In this document: one piece after another, positions 8,529-17,208 of the stretch | How positions within the stretch are numbered: position 1 is the stretch's first letter | Layout of the letters: the number at the start of each line of letters is the position of its first letter | Assembly (NCBI GenBank): GCA_945861275.1 | Contig: CAMATZ010000007.1 | Coordinates: forward strand, 1 to 64,000 | Origin: Bordetella parapertussis | GTDB taxonomy: Bacteria > Pseudomonadota > Gammaproteobacteria > Burkholderiales > SG8-41 | Direction of reading: 5' to 3' | Length of the DNA: 64,000 nt | Notes under the pieces: model-generated | Told to the model about the DNA's origin: nothing | What the model saw: only the letters and a program-made list of their open reading frames with translations | The model's database searches: none | Position numbers and translations under genes: made by a program

Positions 8529-9797
8529 ATGCATATCGAAGTCATCTGCACCGGCGACGAGGTTCTCACCGGAAAAATCGTCAACTCCAACTTCAGTTAC
8601 ATCAGCCAGAAGCTCGAAGACTTTGGCCTTTCGCTGACATGGGAAACCACCGTCGGCGATGATCGCGACAGCCTGTTGCTCGCGTTTCAACTCGCCGGCC
8701 AGCGTGCCGATGCGGTAATCGTCAACGGCGGACTCGGCCCCACGGTGGATGATCTGTCGCAGGAAATCGCCGCCAAAGCCGCTGGCGTTGAACTCGCGCT
8801 GAGCAAGGAATGGTTCGCGACGATGGAAGCGTATTTCACCAAACGCGCGCGCGTGATGCCGCCCAACAATAAAAAGCAGGCCATGCTGCCGGCGGGCGCA
8901 GAGGTGCTGGATAACCCCATCGGCACCGCCTGCGGCTTCGCGGTGACTATCGGCAAAGCTCGTTTTTATTTCACCCCCGGCGTGCCGCGTGAATTGCGCC
9001 GCATGCTTGAAGAGCAAATCGTTCCGCGCCTGCTCGCCAAAGCTGGCAAACAGACGGCGGTGTTTTTAAAGCGCTTTCACTCCTACGGCATCGGCGAGTC
9101 GCACGCGGATACGCTGCTCGCCGGGGTGGAAGCGCTGGCGCCCGACGGCAGTGTGAAGCTGGGCTTCAGAGCGCATTACCCGCAGCTTGAAACCAAACTC
9201 ACCGCGCGCGGTGTTGACATCGATGACATCCGCCGCAAATTGGCGCCGGTGGAAAGCGAAGTGCGCAAACGCTTCGGCAACTTTATTCTGGCCGAAGATG
9301 ACCGTACGCTGGAAGGCGTGGTGCTGGCCGAACTGGCAAGCCGCAACGGCACGCTGACGATAGTGGAATCATTCACCAGTGGACAAATTGCTGCGCGCAT
9401 TGCACATCTGCCGGGCGCGGAAAAAATCGTGCGCCGGGGGATAGTGGCGCGCGAGCTGTCCGAGGTATGCGCCGCAACCGGCGTGAAAGATGTGCCTGCT
9501 GCCATCACTAAAGAAACCGCCGAGGCGGTGGCACTCGCTGCGCTGGCGCATACCCAAGCCACGCACGCGCTGGTGGTGCTGATTGATCTGGATGAAGGCG
9601 CGGATCGCATCGAGTTCGCGGGCACCGTGTGCCTTGCCATTGCAACCGCCAATAATGTTCAATCACGCCGTAGCCGCATTGTCGGTGGCCGCGACTGGGT
9701 GCGTCTGGGCGCGGTGGAAATGGGGCTGGATTGTCTGCGCCGCTATTTGCAGGGGCTGCCGGTTAACGAGCGCATTGATTTTGAGAAGGTGGAGTGA
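8529..9797 (+). CDS. CinA-like protein (MoCF domain plus degenerate CinA C-terminal domain)
   Basis: The N-terminal half (about 1-170) is a molybdopterin-binding-like domain with the CinA signatures CTGDEVLTGKIVNSN and NGGLGPTVDD, known for ADP-ribose/NMN-linked nucleotide chemistry. The C-terminal 160 residues align with the CinA/PncC nicotinamide mononucleotide deamidase domain: the usual ESCTGG is ESFTSG (Ser kept), but the usual VAYSN region reads IVARELSE. The deamidase half may therefore be altered or inactive. Length (422) is normal for CinA. No strong ribosome binding site precedes the ATG. Calling it strictly cinA would overstate it. Confidence 0.85.
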   Translation: MHIEVICTGDEVLTGKIVNSNFSYISQKLEDFGLSLTWETTVGDDRDSLLLAFQLAGQRADAVIVNGGLGPTVDDLSQEIAAKAAGVELALSKEWFATMEAYFTKRARVMPPNNKKQAMLPAGAEVLDNPIGTACGFAVTIGKARFYFTPGVPRELRRMLEEQIVPRLLAKAGKQTAVFLKRFHSYGIGESHADTLLAGVEALAPDGSVKLGFRAHYPQLETKLTARGVDIDDIRRKLAPVESEVRKRFGNFILAEDDRTLEGVVLAELASRNGTLTIVESFTSGQIAARIAHLPGAEKIVRRGIVARELSEVCAATGVKDVPAAITKETAEAVALAALAHTQATHALVVLIDLDEGADRIEFAGTVCLAIATANNVQSRRSRIVGGRDWVRLGAVEMGLDCLRRYLQGLPVNERIDFEKVE

Positions 9798-9841
9798 ACT
9801 GACGGCAAAGGCACAGCAGCCGGGAGTCGTAAGGCTGGCGC

Positions 9842-10015
9842 ATGACAACCGACGAAGCAATTACCCACCTCGAAGAGCCACCCGTGATCACGCCCACAGT
9901 GCGCCGCCAAACGCAATGGAAACCGTTGTCCAAAGAAGCGTTTCGCGAGCGTTTCTATGCGCGCTTCCAGGACCCAGCATTTGATGCGGTAAAGCCGGAA
10001 CTATATGATTCATAA
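9842..10015 (+). pseudogene. 57-residue ORF, probable 5' remnant of a flavodoxin-like oxidoreductase gene
   Basis: An ATG at 9842 opens 57 codons containing PLSKEAFRERFYARF and DPAFDAVKPEL, followed by TAA. The composition and codon use look protein-coding. The segment recalls the N-terminal region of some betaproteobacterial NAD(P)H-dependent FMN/flavodoxin-family reductases of 200 or more residues, from memory only. Nothing downstream continues the frame, so it looks like the start of a gene cut off by rearrangement before the bug gene. A genuine small protein is the alternative. Confidence 0.4.
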
Positions 10016-10142
10016 TCAAATAGTTACGTTGATAGGCCCTACAGGTTTCTCTCCGTGCGCTCACCAGGCACAGGAGAGATTAACTTGTCGCAGGTTCGTG
10101 CTGTCGCTGGCGGTGACACTCGCTGCACGTTTCAAGATATCC

Positions 10143-11111
10143 ATGTTGTCGTTCTGTGGCTGCTTGATCGCACTTTCAGCTTCAGCATGGTCAGCCGCCG
10201 CCCCAACCGAATTCCCCACCCGTCCCATACGCCTGATCTCCCCTTTCCCTCCGGGCGGTGGCAATGACATTATTTCGCGCACGCTGGGCGCGGCGGTGTC
10301 GAAGAGGCTGGGACAATCCATCGTGGTGGATAACCGCCCCGGCGCAAACACCATCGTGGCCATGGAGATACTCGCGCGCGCAACGCCTGATGGCTACACC
10401 TTGCTCACCAGCAGCAGTTCGCAGGCGACGAATGCAACGCTATATACCAAATTGCCTTACGATTCGATCAAGGATTTTTCGCCGGTATCCATGGTCGGCA
10501 TGAGTCCGCTGGTGGTGGCCGTCAATCCCGCGCTGCCGATCAAGAGCGTGGGCGATCTGATCGCGGCAGCCAGGGCCAAGCCCGGTACCATCCTGTATCC
10601 GTCGGCGGGCACCGGTAATTCAACGCATCTGGCCGGAGAATTGTTCGCGGTGATGGCGGGCGTGACTCTCACGCATGTGCCGTATAAAGGGCTCGGTCCC
10701 GGTCTGCTGGATCTGATGGCCGGGCGCCTGCACATGGTGTTCAGCACCGCACCGGCGGCCATACCCCACATCAAGAGCGGCAGGCTGCGCGGGCTCGCGG
10801 TGACCACGGCAGCACGTTCAAGTCTGGTGCCGCAACTGCCCACGGTGGCGGAAACCGGCGTACCCGGCTACGAAGCCGGCTCGTGGTACGGCATCATCGC
10901 GCCCGCCGGCACGCCGCGCGCCATCATCACGCGGCTCAATACCGAGATCACCACTGTGCTTGCAACACCCGAATTCAGAGAGCAATTGATGAGCGCAGGC
11001 GCCGACCCGGCGCCCACCACGCCGGAACAATTTGCCACGCTGCTTCAAGCTGAAATCGCCAAGTGGGCGAAAGTCATCAAGCTGTCGGGTGCCAAAGCAG
11101 AGTCGCAATAA
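10143..11111 (+). CDS. Bug/TctC-family periplasmic solute-binding protein
   Basis: Motifs are IRLISPFPPGGGND, DNRPGANT, PDGYTLL, VPYKGLGPG and a full C-terminal tail (FATLLQAEIAKWAKVI). The frame is open from 10005, but the ATG at 10143 gives 322 residues, the family norm, with a signal peptide (MLSFCGCLIALSASAWSA). A GTG in frame near 10100 is an alternative. There is no strong ribosome binding site for any start. The gene is convergent with the downstream MDR oxidoreductase, only 5 bp away. Confidence 0.85.
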   Translation: MLSFCGCLIALSASAWSAAAPTEFPTRPIRLISPFPPGGGNDIISRTLGAAVSKRLGQSIVVDNRPGANTIVAMEILARATPDGYTLLTSSSSQATNATLYTKLPYDSIKDFSPVSMVGMSPLVVAVNPALPIKSVGDLIAAARAKPGTILYPSAGTGNSTHLAGELFAVMAGVTLTHVPYKGLGPGLLDLMAGRLHMVFSTAPAAIPHIKSGRLRGLAVTTAARSSLVPQLPTVAETGVPGYEAGSWYGIIAPAGTPRAIITRLNTEITTVLATPEFREQLMSAGADPAPTTPEQFATLLQAEIAKWAKVIKLSGAKAESQ

Positions 11112-11116
11112 GCGCG

Positions 11117-12091
11117 TTACGGCAAACGAATAATCACCTTGCCCAGCAACTGGTCGGTCTCCACGTAGCGCTTGGCCGCGGGCAGTTCGTCAAAGCCAAA
11201 CACGCGGTCAATCACCGGCTTGATTTTGCCATTGACGAATGCCGGGTAGAGCAATGCCATGAAACCGCGCATCGCTTCTGCGCGTTGCGCAGGCACGAGC
11301 GGCGCGTTGGAAATGCCCATGACGTGCAGGCGTTTGCCATGCAGCGCCTCAAGATCGATCTCGGCCTTCATCTGGCCATCGACATAACCGACCACCACCT
11401 GCCGGCCAAAATCCGCCAGCACGCGCTGGCAATCGGAAAAAGCGCTGCCACCCACCAGGTTGACCGCAAGATTCACACCACGCCCGCCGATGGCCAGCAA
11501 AACTTCCGCTGCGAATCCCGCGCCCCGCGCAAGTATTGCCACATCCAGACCCAGCGCTTGCAGCCGCGCGAGTTTTTCGGTGGATCCGGAAACACCGATC
11601 ACGTTTGCGCCGAGATACTTCGCAGCCTGCAGCGCCGCGACACCCACGCCCGACGAGGCGCCCGCAATCAGCACTGTTTCCCCGCCCTTAAGCGCGCCGA
11701 ATGGCACCAGCGCTTCATATGCGGTGATGAACGCCACGGGAATTGCCGCGGCTTGTTCCCACGTCAAATGGTCCGGCACCCGCGCCGCCAAAGCAGGATC
11801 AACCAACGCATATTCCGCAAAGCAGCCGTGCGCGCGGAACATCACGCGGTCGCCGGGTTTGAATTCAGCGACGCCCTCGCCCAGCGCGTGAACTTCCCCG
11901 GCACCATCCACACCCGCCGGCCGCGCCGCGTCGGCGCTGTGGCGGCTGATGCGTGCCAGTATGTCGCCGCGATTGATGGATGTCGCCTGCACCCGCACGC
12001 GCATCTCGCCGCGCGTGGGCTGCGGCAGCGGCATTTCGCGCAACTCCAGGTCCGTGCGGTCGCCGGTCCTCTTGATCCAGTACGCGTTCAT
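11117..12091 (-). CDS. MDR-superfamily quinone oxidoreductase / zinc-free alcohol dehydrogenase-like protein
   Basis: A medium-chain dehydrogenase/reductase with an N-terminal GroES-like domain (QATSINRGDIL, GVDGAGEV) and a Rossmann domain whose fingerprint GASSGVGVAALQ binds NADP(H). The structural zinc Cys cluster of classic alcohol dehydrogenases is not evident, which fits the quinone oxidoreductase branch. The Met at 12091 (MNAYWIKRTG) is chosen; the longer frame begins with TTG. About 324 residues. Located 69 bp downstream of a bug gene on the same strand, so possibly co-transcribed. Substrate unknown. Confidence 0.82.
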   Translation of the reverse strand: MNAYWIKRTGDRTDLELREMPLPQPTRGEMRVRVQATSINRGDILARISRHSADAARPAGVDGAGEVHALGEGVAEFKPGDRVMFRAHGCFAEYALVDPALAARVPDHLTWEQAAAIPVAFITAYEALVPFGALKGGETVLIAGASSGVGVAALQAAKYLGANVIGVSGSTEKLARLQALGLDVAILARGAGFAAEVLLAIGGRGVNLAVNLVGGSAFSDCQRVLADFGRQVVVGYVDGQMKAEIDLEALHGKRLHVMGISNAPLVPAQRAEAMRGFMALLYPAFVNGKIKPVIDRVFGFDELPAAKRYVETDQLLGKVIIRLP

Positions 12092-12160
12092 GAGCAGTGG
12101 CGCCGGCGGCAGTGCAATGCGTTTTTTCGCCAAGGATAGACGAATTGCCGCCCCGCGGCC

Positions 12161-13126
12161 TCACTCGACCTTGATCCCCACTTCCCGGATGATCTTCGCC
12201 CAGGTGCCGAATTCGCGCTTGATGAACGCAGCAAAATCCTCCGGCGTGTTCGCCACCGGTTCGGCGCCCAGCGTAATGATGCGCTCACGCACTTCGGGAA
12301 TCGCCGCCGACTTTGCAATGGCCTGATACAAGCGATCAATCGCCGCGCGCGGCGTGCCTGCGGGCACCAACGCACCGTTCCATTCGTTCGCCTCAAAGCC
12401 CGGTACCGCGGATTCGGCAATGCTCGGCACCTCGGGCAGCGCGACGCTGCGCTTCAAGCTGGTCACGCCGAGCGCGCGCAGTTTGCCGGTTTTGAAATGT
12501 TGCAGCGAAGACGGAATCGTAGCGAACAGCAGGCCCGTTTCACCGGAAAGCAGCGCAATCACCGCCGGCCCGCCGCCCTTGTACGGCACGTGCGTCATCT
12601 TGATGCCGGTCATCGAGCTAAAGCGTTCGGTGGCCAGATGATTGGCGCTGACGTTGCCTGCCGACGCGTAATTCAACACGCCCGGTTGGGCCTTGGCCAA
12701 AGCAATCAATTCCTTAACCGATTTCGCCGGCACCGACGGATGCACCGACAGCACCAGCGTGACGATCGACATCAGCGACACTGGCAGCAAATCCTTTTCC
12801 GAATCGAAGGGCATTTTTTTGATCAGACTCGGATTCGCGCAAAACGTGAGATTGGCGATGCCGACAGTGTGGCCATCGGGCTGCGATTTCGCCGCGATGT
12901 CAAGGCCGATGGTGGATGAACCGCCGGGACGATTTTCAACAATCACCTGTTGGCCGAGAATTTCGCTCATGCGCGGCGCGAGTATGCGCATCACCACGTC
13001 GGTGGAACCGCCCGGTGCGTAGGGCACGATGGCGCGAATGGCGCGTGTGGGGAAGGTTTGCGCGGTGGCAGCGCTGATCCAGACTGCAAACGCCAGACAA
13101 AACGTAAGTATTTGTTTTAATTGCAT
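12161..13126 (-). CDS. Bug/TctC-family periplasmic solute-binding protein
   Basis: A full-length member (321 residues) with signal peptide MQLKQILTFCLAFAVW cleaved after ATAQ. Motifs are IRAIVPYAPGGSTD, ENRPGGSS, PDGHTVG, VPYKGGGPAV and the tail FAAFIKREFGTWAKII. GAGGAG lies 9 bases before the ATG. It lies upstream of the MDR oxidoreductase gene and may form a two-gene unit with it. Confidence 0.92.
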   Translation of the reverse strand: MQLKQILTFCLAFAVWISAATAQTFPTRAIRAIVPYAPGGSTDVVMRILAPRMSEILGQQVIVENRPGGSSTIGLDIAAKSQPDGHTVGIANLTFCANPSLIKKMPFDSEKDLLPVSLMSIVTLVLSVHPSVPAKSVKELIALAKAQPGVLNYASAGNVSANHLATERFSSMTGIKMTHVPYKGGGPAVIALLSGETGLLFATIPSSLQHFKTGKLRALGVTSLKRSVALPEVPSIAESAVPGFEANEWNGALVPAGTPRAAIDRLYQAIAKSAAIPEVRERIITLGAEPVANTPEDFAAFIKREFGTWAKIIREVGIKVE

Positions 13127-13454
13127 TTTTACTACTCCTCAATTAACCGGCCACGATCAATTCAGCACTCGAATAGGGCGTCAGTTGATGCACGCCGCTG
13201 TCGATAATCACAAACCTGTGCGAGAAAAATAAACCACGCAAGTATCAAGCACGCTGTGCGGTAACGCAACCAAGTCCCCGCAAGTTGGGGTGACAAAGCA
13301 ACGCCAACAACAACCGAATAAGACGTTCTGCTGCTGGCAATATTTGCGCCGATCGATTGCTGGGGTTCGCAAGCTCACCCCAACTACAACGGCTGCAGAC
13401 TATGCTTTAATGCGGCCTGCTTCCGTTTACTACCCCTACACAAGGAGTTTTTGC
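13127..13454. other. Non-coding divergent region with small hairpins
   Basis: This 328-bp stretch separates the minus-strand bug gene from the plus-strand Gfo/Idh gene and must hold both promoters. No credible gene is seen; an apparent upstream extension of the Gfo/Idh frame has poor composition. Two small hairpins occur: CCCC..GGGG around 13276-13290, and TGGGGT..TCACCCCA at 13361-13382. A copy of the latter type recurs at 19069-19088. Confidence 0.5.
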
Positions 13455-14540
13455 ATGAGCAGTCCCGTCAAAATGGGCATCGTCGGCCTGGGCCGCTGGG
13501 CCAAAGTGCTGACGCGAGCGGTATCCGGCAAATCGGACAAATTGCAAATTGTCGCCGGTTACAGCCGCTCGCTGGACAAGCGCAACGAATTCACCACGGA
13601 ATTCGGCGTGGCGGCGGCGCCTGACATGCAAAGCATGCTGTCCAACCCGGAGATCAAGGGCGTGATACTCACCGTGCCCAATGAACAACATCTGCCGCTG
13701 GCTATACAAGTCGCGCAGGCCGGCAAACATGTTTACACCGAAAAGCCCATCGCGCAAACGCTCGCTGATGGCCTCAAAATCGAGGCGCTTGAGACACAAT
13801 ACGGCATCACCGTCACCGTCGGCCACAGCGCACGGCTGATGGCGGGCATACGCCTCATCAAGCAGCACATCGATCACGGCGAACTCGGCCGGGTCGCGTT
13901 CCTGGAAGCGAATTTCTCCAATGAACGCGCGCTCGAACTCACGCCCAGTACCTGGCGCTGGTACAAGGATCGCGCGCCCGGCGGCAATCTGTCGCAACTG
14001 TGCATCCACATGTTCGACGTGTTGCATCTGCTCGGCGGCCCGGTGACGGAAGTAAGCTCGATGGCATCTAAGCTCTCGCCGGTAGGCGCCGAAGTCGATG
14101 ACCAGTCGATGACCACCATCCGTTTCGCCGATGGCAAACTCGGTTACGTCGGCTCAAGCTGGACTTCGCCCGGCATTTTCAGCGTGCGCGTGTTCGGCTC
14201 GAAAGGTCTGATGCATTACGAAATCGACTTCGGCACCTGGGACACGCCGCATCTCTTGCACAAGGCATCGGTACTTTACATCCAGCGCGGCAAGGACGGC
14301 TGGGCGAAGCGCGAGGAAATCACCGTCCCGGAGAGCGATATGTTCCGCGCTGAACTCGAAATGTTTGCCGACAGCTGCGTCAGCGGCAAGCCCGGCGAAC
14401 TCACCGCGCACAATGGCAACGTGGCGGTGGCAATGGTGTATGCGGCACTGCGCTCTATCGAGCAGCAGGGGCGCGCGGTAAAAATCGCCGATATCGTGAC
14501 TGAAACCCGCAACGGACTCGGCATTGGAGCTGGAAAATGA
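13455..14540 (+). CDS. Gfo/Idh/MocA-family NAD(P)-dependent oxidoreductase
   Basis: The N-terminal Rossmann motif is GIVGLGRWA (8-16) and the conserved EKPIA motif is at 96-100; an alpha/beta C-terminal domain follows. Family members oxidise or reduce sugars, inositols and related compounds. AAGGAG sits 7 bases before the ATG at 13455; the open frame upstream is not used. The stop overlaps the start of the creatininase-family gene (ATGA), so the two are translationally coupled and probably act on the same substrate. Confidence 0.9.
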   Translation: MSSPVKMGIVGLGRWAKVLTRAVSGKSDKLQIVAGYSRSLDKRNEFTTEFGVAAAPDMQSMLSNPEIKGVILTVPNEQHLPLAIQVAQAGKHVYTEKPIAQTLADGLKIEALETQYGITVTVGHSARLMAGIRLIKQHIDHGELGRVAFLEANFSNERALELTPSTWRWYKDRAPGGNLSQLCIHMFDVLHLLGGPVTEVSSMASKLSPVGAEVDDQSMTTIRFADGKLGYVGSSWTSPGIFSVRVFGSKGLMHYEIDFGTWDTPHLLHKASVLYIQRGKDGWAKREEITVPESDMFRAELEMFADSCVSGKPGELTAHNGNVAVAMVYAALRSIEQQGRAVKIADIVTETRNGLGIGAGK

Positions 14541-15346
14541 GCATGCTGCCTACCCGCTACTTCATCGATCTCACGCAGCCGGAAATCGCCGCGCAGCTCA
14601 GGAAAAACCCGCTGGTGATTTTGCCGGCAGGCAGCGTCGAGCAGCACGGCCCGCATCTGCCGACCGGCACCGACATCTATGCCGCCAATGTCATCGGCCA
14701 CGCGGTGGCCGAGCGCATGGACGGCCTGGTGCTGCCCGGTGGCCCGCTCGGCGTGACACCGATGCACATGCCGTTCGAAGGCACCATCACCCTGTCGCCC
14801 GAGACCTACCAGCGCGTAGTCGTTGAGACCTGCGCATCCACCGCCAAGCACGGCGCAAAATACTGCCTGGTTCTTAATTGGCACGAGGGCAATATTCCGT
14901 CGCTCGCCATCGCCTCCGAAAAACTGCATCGCGATGTCGGCATGAGCGTGATCGTGGTGCAGGCGTGTTATGTGGCCGCCGAGCTTTACGGCCACGACTG
15001 CGGCGGCCTCACCCACGGCGGCGAGATCGAGGCGCTGGCGGTGCTCGCGTATCAGCCTGACCTGGTGCATCTGGACCGCATCGACTATTCATCCGATCAC
15101 TCGCACGGCCGCAAGTGGGACAGGCTGCGCCGCACGCGCAGCTACCAACCCGTGCTGCGCGACATCAAAACCATCGCCGAGACCGGCTGGTACGGCTCTC
15201 CCGAACATGCCACCGCCGCCAAGGGTCTGAAAATGCTGAACGACATCGCCGACGCCATTGCCAAGGAATGCACCGACATCTTTCAGTTGCTCGACGAAGC
15301 GCAAGGCGGCACCGCGGAGATCAAGCATTTGAAAATTGCGAGTTGA
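14537..15346 (+). CDS. Creatininase-family metal-dependent amidohydrolase
   Basis: The 269 residues carry the metal ligands of the creatininase fold: E35 and H37 in SVEQHGPHLPTGTD with D46, NWHEGN (114-119, usually NGHGGN), and HGGEIEAL (160-167). Known members open creatinine or hydrolyse formamides such as N-formyl sugars and FAPy-type compounds. Translational coupling to the upstream Gfo/Idh gene argues for a sugar-amide or lactam pathway rather than creatinine, but this is inference. Confidence 0.88.
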   Translation: MSMLPTRYFIDLTQPEIAAQLRKNPLVILPAGSVEQHGPHLPTGTDIYAANVIGHAVAERMDGLVLPGGPLGVTPMHMPFEGTITLSPETYQRVVVETCASTAKHGAKYCLVLNWHEGNIPSLAIASEKLHRDVGMSVIVVQACYVAAELYGHDCGGLTHGGEIEALAVLAYQPDLVHLDRIDYSSDHSHGRKWDRLRRTRSYQPVLRDIKTIAETGWYGSPEHATAAKGLKMLNDIADAIAKECTDIFQLLDEAQGGTAEIKHLKIAS

Positions 15347-15365
15347 CTCGAATAAACCGCCGTAG

Positions 15366-15494
15366 CGTGGGCAAAGCGCAGCGTGCCCACGAGACTTGCG
15401 TAACAAACCACACGCGCTGGCGTTTGTTTGGAACACGGTGTGCCGCAACATTATTAGTGGCGGTTGTCCGCGTGGGCACAAAGGTCGTGCCCAC
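15366..15494. repeat. Paired GTGGGCA/TGCCCAC hairpins
   Basis: Between the creatininase and second Gfo/Idh genes are two hairpins: CGTGGGCA..TGCCCACG (15366-15391) and GTGGGCAC..GTGCCCAC (15472-15494). They are also related to each other in inverted orientation, each flanked by CGTAG/CTACG. This looks like a dispersed REP-type pair and could end transcription of the upstream pair. Confidence 0.6.
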
Positions 15495-15531
15495 CCTACG
15501 TTTGCTACAAAATTCTTAACGGGAGAGTAAC

Positions 15532-16614
15532 TTGGGTAAAAATGGATTAGGCATCGGAGTCATCGGCTCCGGCCGTATCGGCACCTTGCGCGCGCGACTG
15601 TCAGGCATGCACCCGTCGGTAAAATTTCTCGCGGTGTCGGACCTCGATCCGGCCAAGGCGAAAGCGCTGGCGGAATTGTCCGGCGCGCATTTTCATAGCA
15701 GCGACAACAATGCCATCATAGAACACCCGGAGGTGGACGCCATATTCGTCTCCACACCTGAGAGCATGCACGGCGCGCCGATCAAACGCGCGCTCGAACT
15801 GGGCAAACCGGTGCTGTGCGAAAAACCCATCGCGCTCACGCTCAAAGACGCCGACGACATCATGGAGACGCTGGCGAAAACCGGCGGCACGCTGCGCTTC
15901 GGCTACAGCCGCCGCTACAAAGAATGTTTTTTGCGCGCCAAAGAGCAAATGGTGCAGGGCCGCTTGGGCACCGTGATCAGCGGCCTGGCGCGTGTCTACA
16001 ACTCGCGCGCGCAGACTTTTCAGATATTGAAGCGCGATCCGCATGCGACACCGGTGCTCGACGTGCTCACCTACTACGTCGACCTGATGTGCTGGTTTCT
16101 CGAAGGCAACCGGCCGGTCGAAGTGGTGGCGCGCGGGCAGCATGGCATATTCAAAGCAGCGGGCTATGATTGTCACGACGCCACCTGGGCCATCGTCACC
16201 TTTGCCGATGGCGCGGTACTCAACTTCGGCATTAGCTATTCGCTGCCCGCGCAGTTTCCAACGCAGGGACAATCCGACCGCGTGGAACTGCTCGGCACCG
16301 AAGGCACCATGCTGATCGACGACGATCACAAAGAGCATTTGCTGTTCACCGAGCAGGGCGTGCCGCATCCCTATGTGCCCGGCCACAAACTGAATATGGC
16401 GTTTCTCGGCAGCAATTCCGCGGGCGATTGGGCGATGGGCAATTTCTGGGGCTCGCTCGGCAACGAAACCCGCGCCTGGCTCGATCATCTGGTCACCGGC
16501 GCGCCGATCTGCCACACCACGCCGGCACAGGCGCGCATCAATCTCGAAACGACGATTGCGATAGAGCGGTCGGTGGCTACGGGGCAGGCGGTTCGCTTGC
16601 CACTTGAAACATAA
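15532..16614 (+). CDS. Gfo/Idh/MocA-family oxidoreductase (inositol dehydrogenase-like)
   Basis: The 360 residues begin with a TTG start preceded by GGGAGAG; the Rossmann motif GVIGSGRIG is at 9-17 and CEKPIA at 96-101. The C-terminal domain pattern resembles myo-inositol 2-dehydrogenase-like enzymes (FGYSRRY). It is the third gene of a plus-strand group with another Gfo/Idh protein and a creatininase-family protein, so the three may process one sugar- or cyclitol-like compound. The substrate cannot be set from sequence. Confidence 0.88.
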   Translation: MGKNGLGIGVIGSGRIGTLRARLSGMHPSVKFLAVSDLDPAKAKALAELSGAHFHSSDNNAIIEHPEVDAIFVSTPESMHGAPIKRALELGKPVLCEKPIALTLKDADDIMETLAKTGGTLRFGYSRRYKECFLRAKEQMVQGRLGTVISGLARVYNSRAQTFQILKRDPHATPVLDVLTYYVDLMCWFLEGNRPVEVVARGQHGIFKAAGYDCHDATWAIVTFADGAVLNFGISYSLPAQFPTQGQSDRVELLGTEGTMLIDDDHKEHLLFTEQGVPHPYVPGHKLNMAFLGSNSAGDWAMGNFWGSLGNETRAWLDHLVTGAPICHTTPAQARINLETTIAIERSVATGQAVRLPLET

Positions 16615-16647
16615 AATTCATTTAAAAACAATATCTTACGTCAACGT

Positions 16648-16668
16648 AGCGTGCGCATGGCGCACGCT
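16648..16668. repeat. Dispersed hairpin, GTGCGC/GCGCAC type (copy 2)
   Basis: AGCGTGCGC and GCGCACGCT (perfect 9-bp arms) flank ATG, downstream of the Gfo/Idh gene. Same family as the copies at 4961 and 18253. Confidence 0.65.
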
Positions 16669-16812
16669 CCAAGTTCTGTGTTCCCGATTGCGCCGTTATT
16701 AATCCCGCCAGCGCTGTGGCAAGCTTTGTCAGTACGTCCGCATCGAGCTTCCGGTAGTGCACCCGCTCGATGCCTTGGCCTTGGCCTCGGCCGCAACAGC
16801 CCGCGCTGCTCC

Positions 16813-17076
16813 CTACGCCTGCAAATCAAACGCCGGCGCCACTCGCTCATAGGGAATTTTCGCTGCGACATTCAGCGCCTCGACCGTTGCCGCATCCTGC
16901 GCTTCGAACAGGCACGAGCAACAACCGCTGTCGGGCACAAAGGTCGAACGCAGGTAGCGAATCTGCCGGCCTTCGCGGCTGAATTTGTCGGCGGTTGCTA
17001 TGGCGCTCTTTTGCGCGGCGGCGAGTTGATCCATGGTGATACCCTTGAGCGCACGTTCCGTGACAAAGACTTGCAT
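16813..17076 (-). CDS. DUF4242-like small protein
   Basis: The 87-residue protein starts MQVFVTERALKGI and contains SGCCSCLFEAQDAATVEALN, the pattern of DUF4242 (nickel-binding-like ferredoxin fold proteins). Function unknown. The ATG at 17076 has GGAG at proper spacing and is preferred over the GTG four codons upstream. It is divergent from a LysR regulator with a palindrome between them, so it is a plausible target of that regulator. Confidence 0.75.
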   Translation of the reverse strand: MQVFVTERALKGITMDQLAAAQKSAIATADKFSREGRQIRYLRSTFVPDSGCCSCLFEAQDAATVEALNVAAKIPYERVAPAFDLQA

Positions 17077-17156
17077 GATGTTCTCCACTGGTTGATTGAG
17101 GGATGACGCGAAGCCAGTGTAGGCGCGCGGGCCCGGCAGAAGAAGCGGGGTAGGCG

Positions 17157-17170
17157 TTATGGATCCATAA
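17157..17170. promoter_or_regulatory. Perfect palindrome, candidate LysR-type regulator site
   Basis: TTATGGATCCATAA is a perfect 14-bp palindrome in the divergent gap between the DUF4242 gene and the LysR gene, 39 bp before the lysR ATG. It satisfies the loose T-N11-A consensus of LysR-type regulators. Function is inferred from position only. Confidence 0.45.
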
Positions 17171-17208
17171 TTGCCGCGATCACTTTAAGGCGGTAGCATG
17201 GGCACGCC

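Noticed and set aside
8530-9797. Calling the CinA-like gene a fully active NMN deamidase
   Set aside because: The C-terminal domain lacks several usual residues, so only the family name is supported.
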